A DNA stretch of 24,260 nt, from the NCBI GenBank assembly GCA_016293265.1, contig JAEDEN010000025.1:1-24260 (forward strand), given 5' to 3'. Shown piece after piece: positions 15,553-23,175 of this stretch. The translations under genes and the position numbers were made by a program. Below the pieces are notes generated by a model that made no database searches, was not told the origin of the DNA, and worked only from the letters and a program-made list of their open reading frames with translations. This DNA comes from Oscillospiraceae bacterium. Its GTDB lineage: Bacteria > Bacillota > Clostridia > Oscillospirales > Oscillospiraceae. Every line of letters begins with the position of its first letter. The first letter of the stretch is position 1.

Positions 15553-16335
15553 ATGAGGATGGAACTTTTGCGGGAGATCCTGCTGCCCTTCCTGGGCACC
15601 ACAGCGGGAGCGGCGGCCGTTTTTTTCATAAAGGGCGCCATGCCCCGGACCTTTGAGCGCCTTTTGACAGGCTTTGCCGCCGGCGTGATGGTGGCGGCCA
15701 GCGTGTGGAGCCTGCTGATTCCCTCCATGGAGGAGGCGGGCCACATGGGCAAGCTGGCCTTCGTCCCCGCCGTGGCGGGTCTCTGGCTGGGCTTTCTCTT
15801 CCTGATGGCGCTGGACCGGCTGGTACCCCATCTGCACATGAACTGCGACGAGGCGGAGGGGCCCGGCTGCGCCCTGCCCCGCTCCATTATGATGGTCCTG
15901 GCGGTAGCCCTCCACAACCTGCCGGAGGGCATGGCCGTGGGCGTGGTGCTGGCGGGCCTTATGGACGGCGGCACCGCCGTTTCCTCCGCCGGAGCCTTTG
16001 CCCTGTCCCTGGGCATCGCCATTCAGAACTTCCCCGAGGGGGCCATTATCTCCATGCCACTCCACTCCGGCGGCATGAAGCGGGGAAGGGCCTTTGGGTG
16101 GGGCCTCCTCTCCGGCCTTGTGGAGCCGCTGGGTGCGGTCTTCACCCTGCTGGCTGCCCCGCTTATCCTCCCCGTCCTGCCCTATTTCCTCAGCTTCGCC
16201 GCAGGCGCTATGCTGTATGTCGTAGTGGAGGAACTGATCCCGGAGATGTCCCAGGGGGAGCATTCCCACGCCGGCACCACCGCCTTTGCCGTGGGCTTTT
16301 CCCTGATGGTGATCCTGGATATCCTGCTGGGCTGA
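15553..16335 (+). CDS. ZIP family divalent metal transporter (ZupT-like)
   Basis: 260 residues with about eight membrane segments. The metal-site helices carry HNLPEG (121-126) and QNFPEG (158-163), the binuclear-site motifs of the ZIP/GufA-ZupT group, and EELIPE (226-231) follows in a later helix. The cytosolic loop between segments 3 and 4 is short and has HLHMNCDE (93-100) as possible metal ligands. Such transporters import zinc, and often iron or manganese. Start at the ATG preceded by AAAGGAG 7 bases away; a longer in-frame start 21 codons upstream would run through the promoter. Followed by a 277-bp non-coding region containing the purine operon leader, so it is probably monocistronic. 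Confidence 0.9.
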   Translation: MRMELLREILLPFLGTTAGAAAVFFIKGAMPRTFERLLTGFAAGVMVAASVWSLLIPSMEEAGHMGKLAFVPAVAGLWLGFLFLMALDRLVPHLHMNCDEAEGPGCALPRSIMMVLAVALHNLPEGMAVGVVLAGLMDGGTAVSSAGAFALSLGIAIQNFPEGAIISMPLHSGGMKRGRAFGWGLLSGLVEPLGAVFTLLAAPLILPVLPYFLSFAAGAMLYVVVEELIPEMSQGEHSHAGTTAFAVGFSLMVILDILLG

Positions 16336-16441
16336 GGCCATTATCACCTGCTTTTCTATCCATTATTCAGGGGAAAGATACCTCTTGTCGAATTGCACAC
16401 TCAACCTCTGTTTTTCGATGAAAAATGGTCATTTTTCCAAA
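16336..16441. other. Intergenic region with 18-bp AT-rich palindrome
   Basis: No gene is seen here. GAAAAATGGTCATTTTTC (16420-16437) is a perfect 8-bp inverted repeat around GT, ending 4 bases before the -35 box of the purine operon. It has no T-tract and a loop too small for a terminator, so a protein-binding site is the more likely reading. Confidence 0.45.
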
Positions 16442-16470
16442 TTGACGCAAGGTAGTACCTTTGATAAAAT
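16442..16470 (+). promoter_or_regulatory. Promoter of the purine biosynthesis operon
   Basis: TTGACG (16442-16447) and TAAAAT (16465-16470) are 17 bp apart, each one mismatch from consensus. The predicted start near 16477 lies about 10 bases before the first paired base of the riboswitch. Confidence 0.75.
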
Positions 16471-16485
16471 TTAAATCAGAACACA

Positions 16486-16556
16486 GCGCACGGCTACTGG
16501 CGGAAGTGGAGCATACCACATGGGAACCGTGCGCCGAACCGCCGACCGCCTGGGCA
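16486..16556 (+). ncRNA. ZTP (pfl) riboswitch aptamer upstream of purE
   Basis: The ZTP riboswitch senses AICAR riboside mono- and triphosphate (ZMP/ZTP), the intermediate that builds up when 10-formyl-THF is short. The conserved parts are visible: P1 (GCGCACGG 16486-16493 with CCGTGCGC 16527-16534), the CTACTGGCGG strand (16494-16503), a GTGG/CCAC hairpin (16506-16519), ATGGGAA (16520-16526), and the 3' domain ending in the hallmark CCGCCTGGGCA (16546-16556). GGCGG and CCGCC can form the pseudoknot. The 3' conserved strand is shared with the terminator that follows, so ligand binding should allow read-through (an ON switch). Placement directly ahead of purine genes fits the known distribution of this RNA. 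Confidence 0.92.
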
Positions 16557-16592
16557 GACTGATTTCGCAGCAGGGGGTCAGTCTGTCTTTTT
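16553..16592 (+). terminator. Riboswitch expression-platform terminator
   Basis: GGCAGACTGA (16553-16562) pairs with TCAGTCTGTC (16578-16587, one G-U), then TTTTT (16588-16592). The left arm takes its first four bases from the GGCA of the aptamer's conserved 3' end, making aptamer and terminator mutually exclusive. The purE ribosome site AAGGAGG comes 8 bases later. Confidence 0.85.
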
Positions 16593-16612
16593 ATCTTTGT
16601 AAGGAGGTACGC

Positions 16613-17104
16613 ATGAAAAAAGTTGGTATCGTCATGGGCTCCAAAAGCGATCTGCCGGTGGTGGAAAAGGCCATCGCCGTATTGCAGGAGTATGGTGTAC
16701 CCATGGAAGTGCGCGTATTGTCCGCTCATCGGTGTCCGAATGAAGCAAGGGAGTTTGCAGCATCGGCGCGGGAGAGCGGATTTTCTTGTCTCATCGCCGC
16801 CGCCGGTATGGCGGCCCACCTGGCCGGCGCCCTCGCCGCCAACACCACGCTGCCGGTCATCGGCATTCCCTGCAAAAGCGCCGCCTTTGACGGCATGGAC
16901 GCCCTCCTGTCCACGGTGATGATGCCCTCCGGCATCCCTGTGGCCACCGTGGCTGTGGACGGTGCGAAAAACGCCGCCCTCCTGGCCATCCAGATCATGG
17001 CCGTGACAGACGAGGCTCTCGCCGCGAAGCTGGAGCAGGCCCGGCAGGAGGGCACCGAAGCCGTCCTGGCCGCCGATGCGGAGCTGCGGGCAAAATACGG
17101 CTGA
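16613..17104 (+). CDS. purE: 5-(carboxyamino)imidazole ribonucleotide mutase / AIR carboxylase
   Basis: 163 residues, normal PurE size. It moves the carboxyl group onto the imidazole ring to make CAIR. GSKSD (9-13) binds the phosphate, SAHR (37-40) carries the catalytic histidine H39, and AAAGMAAHLAGALA (62-75) with MDALLSTVMMPSGIPVATV (95-113) are the other substrate-site segments. The familiar AGGAAHLPGM form of class I enzymes is altered here, and no purK is visible, so class I (needing PurK) versus class II (using CO2 directly) stays open. AAGGAGGTACGC precedes the ATG. First gene after the ZTP riboswitch. A 58-bp AT-rich gap separates it from the next gene. Confidence 0.93.
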   Translation: MKKVGIVMGSKSDLPVVEKAIAVLQEYGVPMEVRVLSAHRCPNEAREFAASARESGFSCLIAAAGMAAHLAGALAANTTLPVIGIPCKSAAFDGMDALLSTVMMPSGIPVATVAVDGAKNAALLAIQIMAVTDEALAAKLEQARQEGTEAVLAADAELRAKYG

Positions 17105-17162
17105 ACCCCACGCTGAACCCCATATTTTTTAATAAATAATTTTTTATAGTTGGAGGAAACAC

Positions 17163-17843
17163 ATGGAACTCGTTTACACCGGAAAGACCAAAAACGTCTT
17201 CAAACTGGAAAATGGCAATTACCTGCTCAAATTCAAGGATGACTGCACCGGCAAGGACGGTGTCTTTGATCCCGGCGAAAACTCCGTTGGCCTCACCATC
17301 GACGGCGTGGGCGACGTGAATCTGCGGATGTCCATCTATTTCTTTGAAAAGATCAACGCCGCCGGCATCAAGACCCACTATGTAAGCGCCGACCTGGCTG
17401 AGACCACCATGGAGGTCCTGCCCGCCAAGGTCTTCGGCAAGGGCCTGGAGGTCATCTGCCGCAACAAGGCCGTGGGCAGCTTCCTCCGCCGCTACGGCGA
17501 CTACATCGAAGAGGGTGCGGACCTGCCCTCCTACGTGGAAACCACCTTCAAAAACGATGCCCTGGGCGATCCCCTGGTCACCAAGGACGCCCTGGTGGCC
17601 CTGGGCGTCATGACCGACAGCCAGTACGAGGACATCAAGGCCATGACCCAGCGCATCACCAAGATCGTATCCGACGACCTGGCGGAAAAGGGCTTGGTCC
17701 TCTATGACATCAAGTTTGAGTACGGCTACGACGCCCAGGGCAAGGTCATGCTCATCGACGAGATTGCTTCCGGCAATATGCGCGTCTACCGGGATGGCAA
17801 GTACATTGATCCCATGACGCTGTCCAAGCTGTTTTTTGCGTAA
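17163..17843 (+). CDS. Divergent PurC-family (SAICAR synthetase-like) paralogue
   Basis: 226 residues with the SAICAR synthetase fold: nucleotide loop TGKTKNVF (6-13), the central GLEVICRNKAVGSFLRRYG (94-112) matching the EVIVRNISAGHFASRYG signature of the true PurC further on, TTFKNDALGDPL (127-138), and YDIKFEYG (181-188) for the VDFKLEFG signature. It differs where PurC handles aspartate and the CAIR phosphate: the canonical DEISPDTCRLWD is DEIASGNMRVYRD (199-211), losing the SPD motif. An insert FDPGENSVGLTIDGVGDVN (35-53) replaces the canonical loop. GGAGGAAACAC precedes the ATG, and the stop overlaps the next gene as TAATG. Its role is unknown: a second SAICAR synthetase, a related ligase, or a partner of the also divergent PurF copy. 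Confidence 0.85.
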   Translation: MELVYTGKTKNVFKLENGNYLLKFKDDCTGKDGVFDPGENSVGLTIDGVGDVNLRMSIYFFEKINAAGIKTHYVSADLAETTMEVLPAKVFGKGLEVICRNKAVGSFLRRYGDYIEEGADLPSYVETTFKNDALGDPLVTKDALVALGVMTDSQYEDIKAMTQRITKIVSDDLAEKGLVLYDIKFEYGYDAQGKVMLIDEIASGNMRVYRDGKYIDPMTLSKLFFA

Positions 17844-19264
17844 TGGGCGGTTTTTTTGGAGCGATCTCCAAGCGGGATTGCGTACTTGATCTTTTCTTCG
17901 GCGTGGACTACCACTCCCACCTGGGCACCCGGCGGGGCGGCATGGCCATCTACGACGCCCAGAGCGGCTTCCAGCGGCAGATCCACAACATCGAAAACTC
18001 CCCCTTCCGCACCAAGTTCGAAAAGGACCTGGTGGATTTCCACGGCTGCAGCGGCATCGGCTGCATCAGCGACACGGACCCCCAGCCCCTGCTGGTGCGC
18101 TCCCACCTGGGGCTGTACGCCATCTCCACCGTGGGTATCATCAATAACGCCGACGAGCTGATCCGGGCCTACTTTTCCGACCACGGCCACCAGTTCATGG
18201 CCCAGAGCAACGGCAAGGTCAACGCCTCCGAGCTGACGGCCGCCCTCATCAACCAAAAGGAGGACCTGGTCTCCGGCATCCGCCACGCCCAGGACGTGAT
18301 CGACGGCTCGGCCACCATTTTGCTTCTCACCCCCGACGGCATCATCGCCGCCCGGGACAAGATGGGCCGCCTTCCGGTGCTCATCGGCAAAAACGAGGAG
18401 GGCCATTGTGTCTCCTTTGAGTCTTTCGCCTACCACAAGCTGGGCTATGAGGACGCCTACGAGCTGGGCCCCCAGGAGATCGTGAAGCTCACCGCCGGGG
18501 GGTATGAAATTCTCTCCCCCGCTTCGGACAAAATGAAGATCTGCGCCTTCCTCTGGACCTATTACGGTTACCCCAACTCCAATTATGAGGGGATGAACGT
18601 GGAGGTCATGCGCTACCGCAACGGCGAGATCATGGCACGGGACGAGGTGGCCCGGGGAAAGCTCCCCAAGGTGGACTATGTGGCCGGCGTACCCGACTCC
18701 GGCGTACCCCACGCCATCGGCTTTGCCAACCGCAGCGGCAAGCCCTTCGCCCGCCCCTTCGTGAAATACACCCCCACCTGGCCCCGCTCCTTCATGCCCG
18801 CCAACCAGGAGGTGCGCAACCAGGTGGCCAAGATGAAGCAGATCCCCGTCCCTGAGCTGATCGAAGGCAAGAAGCTCCTGTTCGTGGACGACTCCATCGT
18901 CCGGGGCACCCAACTGCGGGAAACGGTGGATTTCCTCTATGAATCCGGGGCGGAGGAGGTCCATATGCGCTCCGCCTGCCCGCCTATTATGTATAGCTGC
19001 AAGTACCTGAACTTCTCCCGGGGCAATTCCGACATGGACCTTTTGGCCCGCCGTACCATCCAGGAGCTGGAGGGCGACGAGGGCCAGCAGCACCTGGAGG
19101 AATACGCGGACGCCTCCACGGAGCGGGGCGCCTGCCTCCTTCACACCATCTGTGAGAAGCTGGGCTTTGACTCCCTGGGCTATCAGTCCCTGGAGGGGCT
19201 TCTGGAGGCCATCGGCATCGACCGGGATAAGGTCTGCACCTACTGCTGGAACGGCAAGGAATAA
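17843..19264 (+). CDS. Divergent PurF-family protein lacking the glutaminase catalytic residues
   Basis: 473 residues with Ntn-type glutaminase-like N-domain and PRTase C-domain in PurF order. The nucleophile cysteine of PurF is replaced: the protein starts MGGFFGAIS where PurF has CGVFGIYS. By eye alignment with the canonical copy of this operon, the RYGT arginine is missing (GIGCISDTD, 71-79), the NG oxyanion pair reads VG (T96-V97-G98), and the TDSEV glutamine-binding aspartate is alanine (NASEL, 127-131). In contrast the PRPP loop FVDDSIVRGT (347-356) is intact, and C234, C386, C465 and C468 (CTYC) match the four Fe-S ligands of Bacillus-type PurF. TAATG coupling to the divergent PurC gene indicates joint production. 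It may use free ammonia, act on another substrate, or regulate PurF. Confidence 0.88.
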   Translation: MGGFFGAISKRDCVLDLFFGVDYHSHLGTRRGGMAIYDAQSGFQRQIHNIENSPFRTKFEKDLVDFHGCSGIGCISDTDPQPLLVRSHLGLYAISTVGIINNADELIRAYFSDHGHQFMAQSNGKVNASELTAALINQKEDLVSGIRHAQDVIDGSATILLLTPDGIIAARDKMGRLPVLIGKNEEGHCVSFESFAYHKLGYEDAYELGPQEIVKLTAGGYEILSPASDKMKICAFLWTYYGYPNSNYEGMNVEVMRYRNGEIMARDEVARGKLPKVDYVAGVPDSGVPHAIGFANRSGKPFARPFVKYTPTWPRSFMPANQEVRNQVAKMKQIPVPELIEGKKLLFVDDSIVRGTQLRETVDFLYESGAEEVHMRSACPPIMYSCKYLNFSRGNSDMDLLARRTIQELEGDEGQQHLEEYADASTERGACLLHTICEKLGFDSLGYQSLEGLLEAIGIDRDKVCTYCWNGKE

Positions 19265-19321
19265 ATTCGTCCCTATGGAAGCCCCTGGCTTCCCCTACAC
19301 TTTATAAAAGAAGGCATCACT

Positions 19322-20038
19322 ATGCGCAAGTTAGAAGAGGTCTATGAGGGAAAGGCCAAGAAGGTCTTTAAAACCGATGATCCCCAGTTGTTCATCGTCT
19401 CCTACAAGGACGACGCCACCGCCCTGGACGGCCTGAAAAAGGGCACCATCCTGGGCAAGGGCGTCATCAACAACCAGATGACCAACCGCCTGATGGCAAA
19501 GATGGAGAAGGCCGGTATCCCCACCCACTTCGTCCGGGAGCTCAGTGAACGGGAGACCCTGGTGAAGAAGGTCTCCATCGTCCCCCTGGAGGTCATCGTC
19601 CGCAACATCTCCGCCGGCCACTTTGCCTCCCGCTACGGCGTGGAGGAGGGCATTGTCTTTGACCAGCCCACCATCGAGTTCTCCTATAAGAACGACGCCC
19701 TCCACGACCCCTTGCTCAACGAGTATCACGCCCTGGCCCTGAAGCTGGCCACCCGGGAGGAGATCGACCTGATCAAAAAGTACGCCTTTGCCGTCAACGA
19801 TGTGCTGAAGGCCTTCTGGGCGGAGTGCGGCGTGACGCTGGTGGACTTCAAGCTGGAATTCGGCAAGCTCTCCGACGGCACCATCGTCCTGGCCGACGAG
19901 ATCAGCCCCGACACCTGCCGCCTGTGGGACAGCGTGACCCACGAAAAGCTGGACAAGGACCGCTTCCGCCGGGACATGGGCGGCGTGGAGGACGCCTACA
20001 CCGAGATCATGAAGAGGCTCGTGGAACATGACCAGTGA
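19322..20038 (+). CDS. purC: Phosphoribosylaminoimidazole-succinocarboxamide synthase (canonical)
   Basis: 238 residues, the standard bacterial length. It condenses CAIR with aspartate using ATP to give SAICAR. All family signatures are present: GKAKKVF (10-16), IVPLEVIVRNISAGHFASRYG region (86-106), YKNDALHDPL (122-131), LVDFKLEFG (173-181) and DEISPDTCRLWD (192-203). Comparison with the divergent copy 1.5 kb upstream makes this the working enzyme. A 57-bp gap before it holds a short hairpin (GGAAGCC 19277-19283 with GGCTTCC 19287-19293) without a T-tract. The stop overlaps the purF start by 11 bases. Confidence 0.96.
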   Translation: MRKLEEVYEGKAKKVFKTDDPQLFIVSYKDDATALDGLKKGTILGKGVINNQMTNRLMAKMEKAGIPTHFVRELSERETLVKKVSIVPLEVIVRNISAGHFASRYGVEEGIVFDQPTIEFSYKNDALHDPLLNEYHALALKLATREEIDLIKKYAFAVNDVLKAFWAECGVTLVDFKLEFGKLSDGTIVLADEISPDTCRLWDSVTHEKLDKDRFRRDMGGVEDAYTEIMKRLVEHDQ

Positions 20039-21479
20039 CGAAAGCGCCCCCCGCCACATCCACGAGGAGTGCGGCGTCTTCGGCATTTATTCCCCGAAAA
20101 GCGCCGACGTGGCCTCCCTTGCCTACTACGCCCTCTATGCCCTGCAGCACCGGGGTCAGGAAAGCGCCGGCATCGTTGTCAATGACGACGGCCTCTTCGC
20201 CTCCTGGCGGGACGTGGGCCTGGTGAGCGAGGTGTTCCCTCCCGAGCGCCTGGCCTCCCTGGGCCGGGGCACCATCGCCGTGGGCCATGTGCGCTACGGC
20301 ACCACCGGCTCCGACAACAAGCGCAACGTCCAGCCCATCCTGGTGAACCACTACAAGGGCCGCATGGCCCTGGCCCACAACGGCAACCTCACCAACTCCC
20401 ATGAGCTGCGCCAGGATCTGGAAAGCAACGGCTCCATCTTCCACACCACCACCGACTCCGAGGTCATCGCCTACATCATCGTCCAGGAGCGGCTGCGCAC
20501 CGCCTCCATCGAAGCGGCGGTCTCCGCCGCCATGGACCGTCTTGTGGGTGCCTACTCCCTGGTGATCTCCTCCCCCACCAAACTCATCGCCGCCCGGGAC
20601 CCCTACGGCTTCCGGCCCCTGTGCATGGGCAGGATGCGGGACGGGTCCATCGTGTTCGCCTCGGAGTCCTGCGCCCTGGACGCCATCGGCGCCGCCTTTG
20701 AGCGGGATATCCGGCCCGGCGAGATCGTGGTGGTGGGAAAGGACGGCGTCAAATGCGACACCTCCCACTGCGGCAAGTGTCCCAAGCACCTGTGCGTCTT
20801 TGAATTCATCTACTTCGCCCGGCCGGACTCCGTCATCGACGGCAGCAGCGTCCACATCGCCCGCCAGCGGGCGGGGGCCTTCCTGGCCCTGGAGCATCCC
20901 GTCCAGGCGGACATTGTCGTCGGCGTGCCGGACTCCGGCCTGGACGCCGCTATGGGCTATGCCCGCCAGTCCGGCATCCCCTACGGCATGGGCTTCATCA
21001 AAAACAAGTACATCGGCCGCACCTTCATCTCCCCCACCCAAGCCATGCGGGAAAACGAGGTGGCCATCAAGCTCAACCCTGTCCGCTCCGTGGTGGAGGG
21101 CAAACGGGTGGTCCTCATCGACGATTCCATCGTCCGGGGCACCACCTGCCGCCGCACCATCGACCTTCTGCGCAAGGCCGGTGCCAAGGAGATCCATATG
21201 CGTGTCTCCGCCCCGCCCTTCGTGGCCGCCTGCTACTACGGCACCGACATCGACGATCCCAACAAGCTCATCGCCAACCACCACAGCGTGGAGGAGATCG
21301 CCAAAATCATCGGCGTGGACTCCCTGGGGTATCTGAGCGTGGAAAACGTCCGCAAGCTGGCGGACAACACCGAGGGCGGCTTTTGCACCTGCTGCTTCGG
21401 CACCCCCTACCCCACCCCCGTCCCCAAGGACGACGGCAAGGACCGCTTCGAATACAAGATCAGCCAAAAGGAACCATAA
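20028..21479 (+). CDS. purF: Amidophosphoribosyltransferase (canonical, Fe-S type)
   Basis: 483 residues. It catalyses the committed step, PRPP plus glutamine to phosphoribosylamine. The first 14 residues (MTSDESAPRHIHEE) form a propeptide removed to expose Cys15 in CGVFG, the glutaminase nucleophile. R89 (VRYGT), N118-G119 (AHNGNLTN) and D143 (TTDSEV) complete the glutamine site. FIKNKYIGRTFI (323-334) and VVLIDDSIVRGT (361-372) form the PRPP site. C256, C402, C453 and C456 (CTCC) correspond to the Fe-S ligands of the Bacillus subtilis enzyme, which make the protein oxygen-sensitive. Start ATG lies inside the end of purC, 11-bp overlap. A second, glutaminase-defective PurF copy is encoded 760 bp upstream in the same operon. 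Confidence 0.97.
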   Translation: MTSDESAPRHIHEECGVFGIYSPKSADVASLAYYALYALQHRGQESAGIVVNDDGLFASWRDVGLVSEVFPPERLASLGRGTIAVGHVRYGTTGSDNKRNVQPILVNHYKGRMALAHNGNLTNSHELRQDLESNGSIFHTTTDSEVIAYIIVQERLRTASIEAAVSAAMDRLVGAYSLVISSPTKLIAARDPYGFRPLCMGRMRDGSIVFASESCALDAIGAAFERDIRPGEIVVVGKDGVKCDTSHCGKCPKHLCVFEFIYFARPDSVIDGSSVHIARQRAGAFLALEHPVQADIVVGVPDSGLDAAMGYARQSGIPYGMGFIKNKYIGRTFISPTQAMRENEVAIKLNPVRSVVEGKRVVLIDDSIVRGTTCRRTIDLLRKAGAKEIHMRVSAPPFVAACYYGTDIDDPNKLIANHHSVEEIAKIIGVDSLGYLSVENVRKLADNTEGGFCTCCFGTPYPTPVPKDDGKDRFEYKISQKEP

Positions 21480-21531
21480 AAACGGCAAAGGCTCCGCCTT
21501 CGCCGCCATACAAAAGAAAGGATTTACCACC

Positions 21532-22566
21532 ATGCGCAGTTTTTCCGACAGCTACCGCGACGCCGGCGTGAACATTGAAGCCGGCTATGAAGGCGTCCGT
21601 CTGATGAAAAAGCACGTCCAGCGCACCATGATCCCCGGCGTCGTTTCCGACATCGGCGGCTTCGGCGGTCTCTTCGCCCCCGACCTCACCGGCATGGCCC
21701 AGCCCGTTCTGGTCTCCGGAACCGACGGCGTTGGCACCAAGCAGCGCATCGCCCAGCTCATGGGCAAACACGACACCGTCGGCATCGACTGCGTGGCCAT
21801 GTGTGTCAACGATATCATCTGCTGCGGCGCAAAGCCCATCTTCTTCCTGGACTACATCGCCATCGGCAAAAACGACCCCGAGAAGGTGGCCACCCTGGTC
21901 TCCGGCGTGGCGGAGGGCTGCGTCCAGTCCGGCTGCGCCCTTATCGGCGGCGAGACCGCCGAGCACCCCGGCACCATGTCCCCGGAGGACTATGACCTGG
22001 CCGGCTTCTCCGTGGGCATCGTGGACAAGGCCAAGGTCATCGACCACAGCAAGATGCGCCCCGGCGACGTGATCCTGGCTCTTCCCTCCTCCGGCATCCA
22101 CTCCAACGGCTACTCCCTGGTGCGCAAGGTCTTCGACGTGGAATCCGCCGACTTGAACCAGTACGTTGAAGAGCTGGGCACCACTTTGGGGGACGCCCTG
22201 CTGACTCCCACCGTCATCTACGTCAAGCCCGTCCTGGCCGCCATCGACGCCGCCCAGGTCCACGGCATCAGCCATATCACCGGCGGCGGCTTCTATGAGA
22301 ACATCCCCCGCTGCATCCCCGACGGCCTGTGCGCCAGGATCGAAAAGAGCGCCATCCGCACCCCCGCCATTTTCCGCCTCCTCCAGCGCAAGGGCAATAT
22401 CCCCGAGCATGATATGTTTAACACCTACAACATGGGCGTGGGCATGACCATGATCGTCAGCGCCGAAACGGCGGAGGCTGCCATGGCCGCCCTGAAGGCC
22501 AACGGCTGTGAGGCCTATGTCCTGGGCGAGATTACCCAGGGCGAAGAGAAGGTGGCCCTATGCTGA
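21532..22566 (+). CDS. purM: Phosphoribosylformylglycinamidine cyclo-ligase (AIR synthetase)
   Basis: 344 residues, full length. It closes the imidazole ring of AIR from FGAM with ATP. SYRDAGVNIEAG (7-18), the nucleotide-site SGTDGVGTK (62-70), the MCVNDIICCGAKPIFFLDYIA segment (90-110) and ALIGGETAEHPG (136-147) are diagnostic. AAAGGATTTACCACC precedes the ATG after a 52-bp gap carrying a small GGC-rich hairpin. The stop overlaps the purN start by 7 bases. Confidence 0.97.
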   Translation: MRSFSDSYRDAGVNIEAGYEGVRLMKKHVQRTMIPGVVSDIGGFGGLFAPDLTGMAQPVLVSGTDGVGTKQRIAQLMGKHDTVGIDCVAMCVNDIICCGAKPIFFLDYIAIGKNDPEKVATLVSGVAEGCVQSGCALIGGETAEHPGTMSPEDYDLAGFSVGIVDKAKVIDHSKMRPGDVILALPSSGIHSNGYSLVRKVFDVESADLNQYVEELGTTLGDALLTPTVIYVKPVLAAIDAAQVHGISHITGGGFYENIPRCIPDGLCARIEKSAIRTPAIFRLLQRKGNIPEHDMFNTYNMGVGMTMIVSAETAEAAMAALKANGCEAYVLGEITQGEEKVALC

Positions 22567-23174
22567 GCCCCGCCCGCATCGCCGTGCTGGTCTCCGGCGG
22601 CGGCACCAATCTCCAGGCCCTGCTGGACGCCCAGGCCGCCGGAAGGCTCCCCAGCGGTGAGATCGTGCTGGTGGTGGCCTCCAACCCCGGGGCCTACGCT
22701 CTGGAGCGGGCAAAGAAGGCCGGCGTTCCCGGCTTTGCCGTCTCCCGCAGGGAACTGGGCTCCCAGGAGGCCTTTGAAGAGGACATCTCCGCCCTTCTGC
22801 GCCAATACCAGGTGGATCTCATCATCCTGGCGGGCTTCCTCAGCATCCTCTCGGCGGACTTTACCGCCAAATGGCCCCGGCGCATCCTGAACATCCACCC
22901 CTCCCTCATTCCCGCCTTCTGCGGCAAGGGGATGTACGGCCTGAAGGTCCATGAAGCGGCCCTGGCCAAGGGTGTGAAGGTCACCGGCGCCACAGTGCAT
23001 TTTGTAAACGAGATTCCCGACGGCGGCGAGATTTTGCTGCAAAAGGCGGTGGATATCCTCCCCGGCGACACGGCGGAAGTGCTGCAGCGCCGGGTCATGG
23101 AGCAGGCGGAATGGATCCTGCTCCCCCAGGCGGCGGAACTGGTGTCCGCCGAGATCGTGAAAGGAAGGACCTGA
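22560..23174 (+). CDS. purN: Phosphoribosylglycinamide formyltransferase
   Basis: 204 residues, normal size. It transfers formyl from 10-formyl-THF to GAR. IAVLVSGGGTNLQALL (7-22) is the phosphate-binding start, and the catalytic triad is N111 and H113 (NIHPSLIP) with D154 (EIPDGGEI). The motif FVNEIPDGGEIL is intact. Start overlaps the purM stop by 7 bases. Its use of 10-formyl-THF makes it one of the two folate-dependent steps that the upstream ZTP riboswitch indirectly senses. Confidence 0.97.
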   Translation: MLSPARIAVLVSGGGTNLQALLDAQAAGRLPSGEIVLVVASNPGAYALERAKKAGVPGFAVSRRELGSQEAFEEDISALLRQYQVDLIILAGFLSILSADFTAKWPRRILNIHPSLIPAFCGKGMYGLKVHEAALAKGVKVTGATVHFVNEIPDGGEILLQKAVDILPGDTAEVLQRRVMEQAEWILLPQAAELVSAEIVKGRT

Positions 23175-23175
23175 C

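Noticed and set aside
16420..16437. Palindrome as the terminator of the ZIP transporter gene
   Set aside because: Loop of only 2 bases, AT-rich stem and no T-tract afterwards; better treated as a possible operator.
17843..17851. Sequencing error or wrong start hiding the PurF nucleophile cysteine
   Set aside because: The codons after ATG read Gly-Gly-Phe-Phe-Gly in register with the rest of the protein, and three other glutaminase residues are also lost, so a single-base error cannot explain it.
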